From Actinomycetota bacterium (GTDB taxonomy: Bacteria; Actinomycetota; Humimicrobiia; Humimicrobiales; Humimicrobiaceae), in contig JACIXO010000028.1 of assembly GCA_014360385.1 (NCBI GenBank), positions 1-9,398 of the forward strand: a stretch of 9,398 nucleotides of DNA, in the 5' to 3' direction. Shown piece by piece: positions 1 through 6,738 of this stretch (the stretch's first letter is position 1; each line of letters begins with the position of its first letter). The position numbers and the translations under genes are program-made. The notes beneath the pieces were generated by a model. It was not told the DNA's origin. It was given only the letters and a program-made list of their open reading frames with translations, and made no database searches.

Positions 1-90
1 AACACCTGGCAACTTCTCCTTGATATGAACCCCATCATTTGGACACAAAATAAGCTAAGTTAGTGTCAATTGATGAGACTTTATTTTAGG

Positions 91-117
91 TGTACTATCT
101 AAAGGATGTGTTTACAC
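91..117 (+). repeat. 27-bp direct repeat, copy 1 (possible IS end)
   Basis: The sequence reads TGTACTATCTAA, then five variable bases, then GTGTTTACAC. The same 12 + 10 bases with the same 5-base gap recur at 2988-3014 in the same orientation, giving 22 of 27 identical positions. The palindrome-like GTGTTTACAC and the position on either side of a decayed insertion sequence suggest terminal sequences of another transposable element, but no element family can be assigned from this alone. Confidence 0.6.
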
Positions 118-198
118 ATATAAAATATTGCTATGTCATTTTTCCTGACTTCCGCATTTTTTATAAAAATTAAGATTAAATCAGTCTTTTCATGGGCA

Positions 199-375
199 CT
201 ACAATTTCTTTATTATGTAGGGGGTTATTGTTTTTTTAATCTTTAAAACTTCATATATTTTCCTTGCATCAGCTGACATTCTTGAAGGAAGGCCATATCT
301 TATTTTTCTTTTCTTATCAAAAAGTATTGAGGTTTGTACCTTGACTAAAGTTTGTCTTATTCTCTCAGGTGACAT
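199..375 (-). pseudogene. 58-codon ORF, possible transposase C-terminal remnant
   Basis: An ATG-initiated frame of 58 codons (MSPERIRQTL... to ...TPYIIKKL, then TAG). The frame stays open only about eight codons upstream of the ATG before a TAA. The peptide is basic (many K and R) with no signal peptide or membrane segment. A motif of the type 'SADARKIYEVLKIKK' near the end loosely recalls the C-terminal tail of some IS4/IS1634-type transposases, but this is a guess from general shape, not a match I can prove. There is no convincing ribosome binding site before the ATG. It lies beside the IS21 fossil and 82 bases from the 27-bp repeat at 91-117, which fits a broken neighbouring element. It may also be a chance frame. 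Confidence 0.3.
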
Positions 376-417
376 CTTCTTGTATAGTAGTCTTACTGTT
401 TATGTTAGTCTAAATAT

Positions 418-448
418 ACCCCACTATTTCAGTTGAAAATTCCCCCAC
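418..448 (+). repeat. IS21 left terminal inverted repeat
   Basis: Contains TTTCAGTTGAAAATTCCCCCAC ending at 448 with its CCCCCAC core. The reverse complement of the right end shares the CCCCCAC core, the A-rich run before it and the TTC further out; about 14 of 22 positions agree. Confidence 0.6.
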
Positions 449-462
449 TAGTTAAATAATAT
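433..462 (+). promoter_or_regulatory. Candidate istA promoter
   Basis: TTGAAA (433-438) and TAATAT (457-462) are separated by 18 bases. The -35-like box sits inside the IS21 left terminal repeat, a common arrangement in insertion sequences. The istA start follows 52 bases after the -10-like box. The assignment rests on consensus match only. Confidence 0.45.
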
Positions 463-502
463 CCTCTATGTAATTAAGAATATAAACAATATTACATAGA
501 GG
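463..502 (+). promoter_or_regulatory. 12-bp perfect inverted repeat over istA ribosome binding site
   Basis: CCTCTATGTAAT (463-474) and ATTACATAGAGG (491-502) are perfect inverted repeats with a 16-base loop. The right arm ends in GAGG, 12 bases before the istA ATG at 515, and is the best-placed Shine-Dalgarno sequence. In RNA the hairpin would pair that sequence away. Several insertion sequences use such hairpins to silence transposase made from outside transcripts; applying that here is inference. Confidence 0.6.
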
Positions 503-514
503 GAGACAAGAGGA

Positions 515-2102
515 ATGATAAAATTGATGGACAAACAAAAAATAATAATAATGAACACAAATGAAGGAAAATCTCAAAGGCAGATATCAAGAAAGCCAAA
601 TATTGACAGAAAAACAATAAGGAAATATTTAAGGGAATATGAGCAAAAGAAAAATGAATTGCTTATGGCAAAACCTTAATGAAAATTCAATATTAATACC
701 TGAGATATGCAGCAAACCCAGATATAATTCATTTTCGCGTAAAAAGATAAAAGCTAACTAGCAAGATAATTGCTAAGATTAAATTTTATCTTAGCAAGAA
801 CCAGCAAAAAAGAGCAAAAGGTAGAACAAAACAAGTAAAGGCTAAAATTGATATCTACGAAGCGCTAATAGAAGATGGATATGACATTGGTTATACAACT
901 GTAGTAATAAGAGAAATTCAAAGAGAAGAAAAAGAAGCATATATAAGGCAGGAATATTTACCAGGAAAGGTTGCTTAATTTTTGACTTAAGGGCAAGTAA
1001 AACTAATAATTGCAGGTAGGCTTGAAAAATTTGAAATGTCTATATTTACTGCTGCAAAATCTAACTTCAGGGATGCTGATATTTACTACAGCCAAAAAGC
1101 AGAATCATTTTTAGATGCCCATGTAAATTTCTTTGAAGATGTTGGTGGAGTATTTAGCCAAATTGTTTATGATAATACAAAGGTTTAAGTTTAAAAAATT
1201 TGTAGGAAAAAATGAAAGGCAGATAACTTAATAAGCTTTTAAAACTATCTATATATTACGGATTTTCTCCTAGGTTTACAAATACAGCCAGACCAAATGA
1301 AAAAGGTCATGTTGAAAAAAGTGTAGAATACATAAGAAGAAAAGTATTTTCAAAACGTTGCAAGTTTTCCTCATATGAGGAAGCAAGGTCTTATTTAAAA
1401 GAAGAACTTGCAAATCTAAACTTAAGGCCACAGGTTCTACAAAATGGCAGATCTGATAATGAAATTTTGGCTTAAAGAGAGGTCACATCTTTTACCAAAA
1501 CCTCCAAAATATGACAGTTAAAAGATTATCAGAGCACAGGGTAAATAAATATTCCTGCATTACTGTAGATAACTGCTACTATTCTGTTCCTGATAGTCTT
1601 GTTGGTGAGTTTGTACTTGTAAAAACATATACAGATAAGATTTTATGATATTATGGGGATGTTTTAGTAGCAGATCACAAAAGATTATATAGCAGTAGAC
1701 AGTGGCAAATAGACATTTCTCATTTTACTAAAACCCTGTCAAGAAAACCTTGTGCACTTACCTTAAAGTGTTGCTTTTAGTCAAATGGAATCCAAACTTT
1801 TAGACATATACAATAAATACTACAGGGGAGCTTAAAAAAAAGCACTACTTGAGCTTATTGAACTTACAAAGAAAGTTGAAATTGATAAAGTAGAAGCTTA
1901 AAATATCTGAACTTGAAAAATTAAAACTAAAAGAAATAACCACAGATATAAGATAGTAACAATATGCCAGAGGGTAAAATTGCCCATAGAAGATAAAGCC
2001 ATTAAAAAGATTGGAGAAATAGAGAATATCTCCATGCAAATTCTTAGTTTATACGGAAAGCTTCTCAATGAAGATAAGCTAGTATCTATAGAGGTGAGAT
2101 AA
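515..2102 (+). pseudogene. istA: istA, IS21 transposase (multiply disrupted)
   Basis: IstA is the DDE (RNase H-fold) integrase-type transposase of IS21 that cuts and joins element ends together with IstB. The first 54 codons are intact and hold the N-terminal helix-turn-helix region (SQRQISRKPNIDRKTIRKYL), then TAA at 677. Recognisable pieces follow in other frames: ...AYIRQEYLPGKVA (stop at 976), GQVKLIIAG... to ...VYDNTKV (stop at 1186), then ARPNEKGHVEKSVEYIRR around 1287-1340, where the catalytic Glu of the DDE triad lies (stop at 1473), and HRVNKYSCITVDNCYYSVPD at about 1535-1594. The second catalytic Asp (in YDNTKV) is preserved, while the first, expected in an FDWG-like motif near 979-990, is destroyed. 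The span of about 529 codons fits a full-length IstA. It runs directly into istB (TAA then ATG). Pseudogene status is certain unless the sequence is poor. Confidence 0.9.
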
Positions 2103-2856
2103 ATGAAAAACAGAAAAGATTTAATTAAAGACATAATAGAATATTCAAAAGAATTAAGACTGCCACAAGTAAGAAAATATATTAAAGACAATATAGAGGA
2201 TGCTATAAAAAATAATTTAAGCTATGAGCAGTTTCTTTGCAGCTTGCTTCAAAAAGAATATGATTCAAGAATTTAAAAATGGAAAATTGAACAGAATAAG
2301 AATTGCATCATTTCCTGCTAAAAAATAACTTGAGTATTTAAAGGTAGAAGAGCTGCCACAATATGCTCAAAGAAAGCTAAATATATTAAAAACCTTAGAT
2401 TTTGTAAAAAATGGTCAGAATGTGATTTTTTATGGTTCTCCGGGAACGGGTAAGACTCATATTGCAATTGGTCTTGGAATAAAAGCATGTCTTGCAGGAT
2501 ATCGTGTATTTTTTACAACGGTGCCTCTTCTTACCAGTGAGCTAAAGGAAGTAAGAGGAGCATCAACTCTTCGTTTATTTGAACTCAGGTTTGAAAAGTA
2601 TAATCTGGTTATTGCTAATGAGCTAGGCTACATTTCATTTGATAAGGAAGGATCAGAACTACTGTTTGCTAACTTATCACTTAGAGCAGGAAGAAAATCA
2701 ACAATAATTACAACTAGTCTTTCATTTGAGCGCTGGGATGAGATATTTTGCTGGTCCTGTAATTTACTTTAAGCCATGATAGATAGACTTACTCATAAGT
2801 CCTATATGGTTAATATGAATGGACCATCTTATAGAATGAAGGAGACAAAAGAGTGA
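2103..2856 (+). pseudogene. istB: istB, IS21 AAA+ ATPase helper (disrupted)
   Basis: IstB is a DnaA/DnaC-like AAA+ ATPase that selects target DNA and activates IstA. The ATG follows the istA stop without a gap. The first 57 codons are open, then one extra T around 2272-2274 shifts the frame; the next frame has a TAA at 2326. From 2329 a long open stretch carries Walker A (GSPGTGKTH, from about 2437) and the Walker B region, which reads VIANELGY where IstB normally has a DELGY core, so the metal-binding Asp has become Asn. Another TAA at 2770 is followed in the same frame by the normal IstB C-terminus (AMIDRLTHKSYMVNMNG... KETKE, stop at 2854). Without the lesions the protein would be about 250 residues, the family's normal length. 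It is not functional. Confidence 0.9.
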
Positions 2857-2874
2857 ATGGCAAAACATAAGGAG

Positions 2875-2912
2875 GTGGGGGATTTTTTAAGTTGAAGAAG
2901 GTGGTAAAGAGG
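2875..2912 (-). repeat. IS21 right terminal inverted repeat
   Basis: Starts with GTGGGGG at 2875-2881, the complement of the CCCCCAC core of the left end, followed by an A/T-rich run and GTTGAAG. It lies 18 bases after the istB stop, as expected for a compact IS21 element. Confidence 0.55.
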
Positions 2913-2987
2913 TAAATATTAAGATTTAAAGGAAAAAATGAATCACTACAATCGATTGACAATAAAATTTACTATTTATAGATAAAT

Positions 2988-3014
2988 TGTACTATCTAAG
3001 CTTGGTGTTTACAC
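2988..3014 (+). repeat. 27-bp direct repeat, copy 2 (possible IS end)
   Basis: Matches 91-117 at 22 of 27 positions: TGTACTATCTAA and GTGTTTACAC are identical and only the five bases between differ. It lies 75 bases beyond the IS21 right end, so the two copies bracket the fossil element about 2.9 kb apart in the same orientation. Confidence 0.6.
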
Positions 3015-3155
3015 TTTATGTTAAAATTATCTGTCAAATGGGAAGAGCCACAATGCTCCATTGTTATGTACTGTTACATACAACATAAAATTAAGCTTAT
3101 TTATCTATGTTTGTAACAATCTTAGGTGTTTAATATGCCTTACTAAATTTCATAT

Positions 3156-3184
3156 AAAAATGCCCTGTTTCTAACTGTAAACAG
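3156..3184 (-). terminator. Weak candidate terminator downstream of rsmE
   Basis: On the minus strand CTGTTT and AAACAG form a 6-bp stem with an 8-base loop, followed after GGGCA by a run of five T. It is about 100 bases past the rsmE stop. The stem is AT-rich and the T-run does not directly abut it, so termination here is only a possibility. Confidence 0.25.
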
Positions 3185-3230
3185 ATCTCTTAGATTGTAC
3201 ATATTATTCTTTATTAATATGCTTTATTTC

Positions 3231-3266
3231 TTATGCTCTTTCTAAACATTATGCTCTTTCTAAACA
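3231..3266. repeat. 18-bp perfect tandem duplication
   Basis: TTATGCTCTTTCTAAACA occurs twice back to back (3231-3248 and 3249-3266), 16 bases beyond the rsmE stop codon. It looks like a recent slippage or repair duplication in untranslated DNA. No function is apparent. Confidence 0.9.
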
Positions 3267-3282
3267 ATTGCATAATAGGTTT

Positions 3283-4050
3283 CTAAATAGTTAAATTCAT
3301 TTCCTTTCTAACAATAAAATCAAGAACTGACAGAAAGTAAATTGAAGCAGTTTCTGACCTTAAGATATTTTCTCCGAGGTTTATTCTTAAACAGCCTTTA
3401 CTTTCCAGAAGCAAAATTTCTTCCCATTCAAAACCTCCTTCAGGACCTATTATATAAGCAATTTTTCTTTTTCTTGCTCCGGTTTTTGCCCCACTGTGAT
3501 TTAAAGTACTGTTATTCCCATCTTTTTCTCTTTCACATAGTAGATAAAAAATATCATATTCAGATACATTAATCTCGTTAATCCAGAGAGGCTTTAGAAT
3601 TTCAGGAATAAAATCTCTTTTACATTGCCTCGAGGCTTCTTCTGCAATCTTCTGCCATCTTGAAACTTTTTCTTCAATTTTTTCTAAATCAGTCTTACCC
3701 ATAACCGCCCTTCTGGTATACACTGGAACTATCTTATCTATGCCTATTTCAGTAGTTTTTTGGATCGCAAGTTCCATTGCATTTCTCTTCAATATACTCA
3801 AGAATAAAGCTAACTCTGGAACCTTTTTCTCAATTACTGTTTTATACTCTATAGCTAGAAGAGCTTCATTCCTGCTTATACTTAAGATAGAGGTTTTATA
3901 TCTGTACCTTTCGTTATCAGAGACCTCAATGAATTCCCCTTTTCTGGCTCTCAGCACATTTGCAAGGTGATTCAAATCTCTACCCTTAATTATTACTTTA
4001 TCCCCAGATATGATACAATCAGGCCCTGTAAAAAAATATGGATGGCTCAT
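3283..4050 (-). CDS. rsmE: 16S rRNA (uracil-1498-N3)-methyltransferase RsmE
   Basis: RsmE transfers a methyl group from S-adenosylmethionine to N3 of U1498 of 16S rRNA in the cytoplasm, acting on the assembled 30S subunit. The 255 residues are close to the family's usual 240-250. An N-terminal PUA-like RNA-binding domain (about 1-70, HLANVLRARKGE at 28-39) is followed by the SPOUT (trefoil-knot) domain with family signatures: QKTTEIGI (97-104), RWQKIAEEASRQCKR (131-145), IGPEGGF (201-207) and LGENILRSETA (225-235), the last two forming the methyl-donor pocket. A basic, Gly/Asn-rich stretch at about 174-196 looks like a lineage-specific loop. The ATG start fits the family N-terminus, though only a weak AGG lies about ten bases upstream. 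It follows dnaJ on the same strand after 286 bases, so it may be read from the same transcript or its own promoter. The order hrcA-dnaJ-rsmE is known from Actinobacteria. Confidence 0.95.
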   Translation of the reverse strand: MSHPYFFTGPDCIISGDKVIIKGRDLNHLANVLRARKGEFIEVSDNERYRYKTSILSISRNEALLAIEYKTVIEKKVPELALFLSILKRNAMELAIQKTTEIGIDKIVPVYTRRAVMGKTDLEKIEEKVSRWQKIAEEASRQCKRDFIPEILKPLWINEINVSEYDIFYLLCEREKDGNNSTLNHSGAKTGARKRKIAYIIGPEGGFEWEEILLLESKGCLRINLGENILRSETASIYFLSVLDFIVRKEMNLTI

Positions 4051-4102
4051 TCTTAATGTTACCTGGCATTATGATTAGATCGTTATGATTATTATGTTTT
4101 GC

Positions 4103-4248
4103 GCTGGTTAATAGCTGATGAAAGCATCTCCAATTCCATGATAGGGATAAAGATAAACCTTCAGATGGTTTTTGTAAGTCACCCAGCCTGATCCAATAAT
4201 CTGTTTTTTCATCCCGGGAAAAGAGATGCTTTCATAGCTGGTTAATAG
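4103..4248. repeat. MITE-like element flanked by 12-bp direct repeats
   Basis: A perfect 12-bp direct repeat GCTGGTTAATAG occurs at 4103-4114 and 4237-4248. Just inside lie inverted ends, ATGAAAGCATCTC (4118-4130) and GAGATGCTTTCAT (4223-4235), identical over 13 bp. The enclosed 122 bp (4115-4236) therefore have the geometry of a miniature inverted-repeat element with its target duplication. No transposase is encoded. The alternative is a long-loop RNA hairpin in the dnaJ-rsmE transcript. Family and activity are unknown. Confidence 0.6.
4108..4212 (-). CDS. Possible 34-residue peptide within the MITE-like element
   Basis: An ATG frame of 34 codons (MKKQIIGSGWVTY... ending ...GIGDAFISY, TAA) lies between dnaJ and rsmE on the same strand. 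The composition is rich in Tyr and Gly with no obvious membrane segment. The only purine-rich sequence upstream is GGG directly touching the ATG, which is too close for a normal ribosome binding site. The stop codon falls in the 12-bp direct repeat. I do not recognise the peptide; it may be a fragment of a lost gene or a chance frame. Confidence 0.2.
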   Translation of the reverse strand: MKKQIIGSGWVTYKNHLKVYLYPYHGIGDAFISY

Positions 4249-4284
4249 GTTGACTTATATGTATACTTAATACTATGGAAACTT

Positions 4285-4312
4285 CTCCCCGGGATAACCT
4301 AAAGGCCAGGAG
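4285..4312 (-). other. Hairpin downstream of dnaJ without T-run
   Basis: On the minus strand CTCCTGG and CCCGGGGAG can pair (about seven pairs with a bulge) 24 bases after the dnaJ stop. No T-run follows, so it is not a classical intrinsic terminator. It could slow or partly end transcription, or protect the 3' end of hrcA-dnaJ mRNA. Confidence 0.3.
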
Positions 4313-4336
4313 TACGGATGACACCAAAAAGTTGGA

Positions 4337-5461
4337 TTACTTCCTGAAAGCATTTTTTACATTGTTGAAAAAACTAGAAGTCCCATTTCCCACAACTTCT
4401 TCTCTACCCTCAGCAAATTTTTTCAGAAGAGCTATTTCTTCAGGTGTAAGATCGGTTGGAACTTTCACATTCACATTAACAACATGGTCACCACGGCCAT
4501 ATCCATCCAGCCTTGGTATGCCTTTGGATCTAAGAACTATTTTAGTTCCTGGCTGAGTTCCAGGCTTTATTATTATATCCTCCTTACCATCCAGGGTCTC
4601 TACACGCAGCCTGCATCCTAAAGCTGCCTGGGCAATAGATATATCGACACTGGAGATTACATTATCTCCTTCCCTCTTAAACACAGGATGAGGTTCAACA
4701 TTTATGGTCACCAGAAGGTCACCGGGTACAGAGTCTCTTCCTAAAGAGTTACCTTCGCCACTGATCCTAAGAGTGTCACGATCCCTTATGCCAGCCGGGA
4801 TGGTTAATTTTATTATCTTTTTCTTCCTGTAATAGCCTTTACCTTCACATTTTTTGCAAGGATCCTTAATAACCTCACCAGTCCCCTCACAATTTCTACA
4901 TGTAGAAGTGGTTATAATACTGCCAAGAAAAGTGCTTCTTGAGGTTCTGACCTGTCCGGTCCCACCACATGTTTTACAGATAACAATTCCACCTTCTGTA
5001 GCACTTCCGGTACCATTGCAAGCTTCACATATCCCATTCACAAAGTATTCAACTTCTTTTTCAACCCCAAGGGCAGCTTCTTTAAAACTTACGTCTATCT
5101 CTACGCTGGCATCCGAGCCTCTGGTTCTCCTCCTGTGAGTTGTATAAGTTCTTCTGTAACCATCTCCGAAAAACATGTCAAATATATCACCAAACCCGAA
5201 CTCAGAGAATACACTTTCAAAGTCAAAATCATCAAACAAACTTGTGCTAAAACCATGTTGATCATATTCCCTTCTTTTTTGAGGATCGCTCAAAACAGCA
5301 TAGGCTTCTGAAATCTCTTTAAACTTTTCTTCTGCCTCGGGGTCTCCGTTATTTACATCCGGGTGGTATTTTCTGGCAAGACTACGATATGCTTTTTTGA
5401 TTTCCTCCAGGGTACTATCCCTGGAAACTCCTAAAACTTCGTAATAATCTCTCTTTGCCAT
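4337..5461 (-). CDS. dnaJ: Type I DnaJ (Hsp40) co-chaperone
   Basis: DnaJ binds unfolded polypeptides and passes them to DnaK while stimulating DnaK's ATPase. All parts of a type I protein are present in 374 residues: J-domain (about 4-70) with the essential HPD at 33-35; a short Gly/Phe/Asp-rich linker (about 71-103, [13 protein letters not shown]); four zinc-binding repeats CEACNGTG (145-152), CKTCGGTG (162-169), CRNCEGTG (188-195) and CKKCEGKG (202-209); and C-terminal substrate-binding domains (about 212-340, [15 protein letters not shown]). The ATG is supported by GGGGTGAT at 5473-5480, 11 bases upstream, and by the standard [12 protein letters not shown] start. It lies 48 bases after hrcA, implying one operon. 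There is no dnaK or grpE beside it, so it may be a secondary DnaJ (DnaJ2-type in Actinobacteria) with another dnaK-grpE-dnaJ locus elsewhere; that part is inference. Confidence 0.97.
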   Translation of the reverse strand: MAKRDYYEVLGVSRDSTLEEIKKAYRSLARKYHPDVNNGDPEAEEKFKEISEAYAVLSDPQKRREYDQHGFSTSLFDDFDFESVFSEFGFGDIFDMFFGDGYRRTYTTHRRRTRGSDASVEIDVSFKEAALGVEKEVEYFVNGICEACNGTGSATEGGIVICKTCGGTGQVRTSRSTFLGSIITTSTCRNCEGTGEVIKDPCKKCEGKGYYRKKKIIKLTIPAGIRDRDTLRISGEGNSLGRDSVPGDLLVTINVEPHPVFKREGDNVISSVDISIAQAALGCRLRVETLDGKEDIIIKPGTQPGTKIVLRSKGIPRLDGYGRGDHVVNVNVKVPTDLTPEEIALLKKFAEGREEVVGNGTSSFFNNVKNAFRK

Positions 5462-5472
5462 AATATAACTCT

Positions 5473-5480
5473 ATCACCCC
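5473..5480 (-). promoter_or_regulatory. dnaJ ribosome binding site
   Basis: GGGGTGAT on the minus strand, 11 bases from the dnaJ ATG, within the 48-base hrcA-dnaJ gap. It is the clearest Shine-Dalgarno sequence among the four intact genes. Confidence 0.7.
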
Positions 5481-5509
5481 TGAACTTTAGATTTTGAAAC
5501 CAAGAATAA

Positions 5510-6550
5510 CTATCCACCAAAATCAAGGACATAGGAGAGATTTTCCCTGAAAGTATTGAGTACACCAATAACTCTATAATAGTCCATCCTTTTGGGTCCA
5601 AGTACGCCTATAACACCGCCAGGAATTCCTGCTATTCTATATTTAGACGCAATAAGGCTTAAATCGTCAGTTCCCCTCTCCTGAATTTCAGACCCAATCC
5701 TTACAGTAAATCCTTCTTCACCTGGAAGATTTAGAAGTAGCTTTGCCAAAAGATACTCGTTTTCCACAATAGCAAGAATATCGTGTAACTTCGCCAGATT
5801 CATAAACTCAAGCTGGCGCAAGAATTCACCAATACCGTGAACAAAAACTCTATCGTGTAACAAACTTTCCTCTTCACAGTCCTTTACCAACTCTATTACC
5901 TTTTTAATAAACAGAATAAGGTAACTCTCCCCCTCAGACAGTCTGATATTCTCAGCGCCTATCTCACCTATGCTCTTCCCCTTAAGCTGGGAGTTTAGAA
6001 TGTTGGTTACTCTCTGAAGATCAAGATCGTTGTAAGCCCCTTCAAGGCTAAAAATCCTTTTATAAACTCTTCCAGTATTCGTAATCAAAACCAGAAGAAA
6101 GCTACCACCCTCAAATCTTATCAACTCAATGTGTCTAAATTTACTCTGACTTATATTAGGCGCTACAATCATAGAAAGATAATTAGTAAACTTAGCAAGA
6201 AGCTGCGAGTATCTTTCGAGAATGGCTTCCAGGCCCATATCTTTGTCTACCATCAGATCAATAGATACCACTTCCTTTTTATTCTTAGAAGCCAGGTTTA
6301 GTTTTTCATAAACAATGTGGTCCACATAATATCTATACCCCATATCAGTAGGAATCCTCCCAGCCGAAGTATGGGGATGAGTTAAATAACCCATCTCTTC
6401 GAGTTCTGCCATTTCCTTCCTGATGGTTGCAGGACTCAACTCCGAGCCCAGTTTTCTGGCTATACTCTGGGAGGAGACAGGCTCAGCCCTTTTTATGAAC
6501 TCAACTATAGTTTCCTGTAATATTTCTTTTTTCCTCTGAGTTAATTTCAT
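5510..6550 (-). CDS. hrcA: Heat-inducible transcription repressor HrcA
   Basis: HrcA is a dimeric DNA-binding repressor of chaperone genes that normally binds the CIRCE operator and loses activity on heating; its folding depends on GroEL in well-studied species. At 346 residues the length is normal. The N-terminal winged helix-turn-helix (about 1-75) shows the family hallmark SPATIRKEMAELEEMGYL (39-56) followed by HTSAGRIPTDMGYRYYVD (60-77). A GAF-like dimerisation domain and inserted segment follow, and the C-terminus has the conserved GGVIGVLGPKRMDYYRVIG. The start matches the family N-terminus, but there is no good ribosome binding site: the nearest AGG is 18 or more bases upstream. It heads the hrcA-dnaJ operon, 392 bases from pcrA. 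No CIRCE (TTAGCACTC-N9-GAGTGCTAA) is found in that upstream gap, so autoregulation through the usual operator is not supported by this window. Confidence 0.96.
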   Translation of the reverse strand: MKLTQRKKEILQETIVEFIKRAEPVSSQSIARKLGSELSPATIRKEMAELEEMGYLTHPHTSAGRIPTDMGYRYYVDHIVYEKLNLASKNKKEVVSIDLMVDKDMGLEAILERYSQLLAKFTNYLSMIVAPNISQSKFRHIELIRFEGGSFLLVLITNTGRVYKRIFSLEGAYNDLDLQRVTNILNSQLKGKSIGEIGAENIRLSEGESYLILFIKKVIELVKDCEEESLLHDRVFVHGIGEFLRQLEFMNLAKLHDILAIVENEYLLAKLLLNLPGEEGFTVRIGSEIQERGTDDLSLIASKYRIAGIPGGVIGVLGPKRMDYYRVIGVLNTFRENLSYVLDFGG

Positions 6551-6692
6551 TTTGTATTGCGTCTGTTATCCTGTTGAATGATATAAAAATCTAAATGAAA
6601 TCTAAGTGGGACAATTAGCTCTGATGCTTCTTTTTGATTTCTTTTTAATTTCTTTTTAATTTTTGATTTTTTGCACCTCGAATATCTTACAT

Positions 6693-6721
6693 ATTATAAG
6701 AAAATTTCCTTGAAAATTAAA
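6693..6721 (-). promoter_or_regulatory. Candidate hrcA promoter
   Basis: A perfect -10 box TATAAT lies on the minus strand at 6693-6698. The best -35 at 17 bases is TTTAAT (6716-6721), matching the consensus at only three of six positions. It would give a leader of about 140 bases before hrcA containing an A-rich tract. The location between pcrA and hrcA suits an operon promoter, but AT-rich DNA produces such boxes by chance. Confidence 0.35.
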
Positions 6722-6738
6722 TATCATAAAGAACCTGT

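Larger units (their letters stand above)
418..2912 (+). mobile_element. Decayed IS21-family insertion sequence
   Basis: The element is bounded by imperfect inverted repeats (about 418-448 and 2875-2912) and contains istA (transposase) followed directly by istB (AAA+ helper ATPase), the signature gene order of IS21. Both genes are interrupted by several stops and frameshifts, so the element cannot encode its own transposition proteins. A 7-bp TAAATAT occurs immediately outside each end (411-417 and 2913-2919), a possible target duplication; IS21 elements usually make short duplications of this size. The exact ends are uncertain because the left and right outer sequences differ in length. Confidence 0.88.
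2913..3282. other. Gene-free spacer between IS21 fossil and rsmE
   Basis: There is no credible coding frame on either strand. The stretch is very AT-rich and holds the second 27-bp repeat (2988-3014), a 6-bp inverted repeat ACAATG/CATTGT (3050-3064), another TATGTA/TACATA (3065-3080), a weak terminator-like hairpin (3156-3184) and an 18-bp tandem duplication (3231-3266). The density of small inverted repeats suggests further mobile-element debris, but no family is recognisable. Confidence 0.6.

Noticed and set aside
1..60. Short open frames at the left edge as a truncated transposase
   Set aside because: Too short to recognise a family in either direction; nothing beyond position 1 is visible.
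1845..2191. Minus-strand frames of 64 and 97 codons opposite istA/istB
   Set aside because: They are antisense to recognisable IstA C-terminal and IstB N-terminal fragments in AT-rich DNA; the Phe/Ser/Leu-rich composition is that of a shadow frame.
3342..3970. Plus-strand frames of 76 codons each opposite rsmE
   Set aside because: They are antisense to conserved RsmE motifs and have no independent support.
4250..4276. TTGACT...TACTAT as a plus-strand promoter after rsmE/dnaJ
   Set aside because: The spacing is only 15 bases and it points into the antisense of dnaJ where there is no credible gene.
4275..5138. Plus-strand open frames (4275-4556, 4854-5138) opposite dnaJ
   Set aside because: They are antisense to a clearly conserved DnaJ, have no recognisable motifs and no ribosome binding sites.
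6615..6641. TTAGCTCTG upstream of hrcA as a degenerate CIRCE
   Set aside because: Only 7 of 9 bases match one half-site and the second half (TTTGATTTC) does not match at all.
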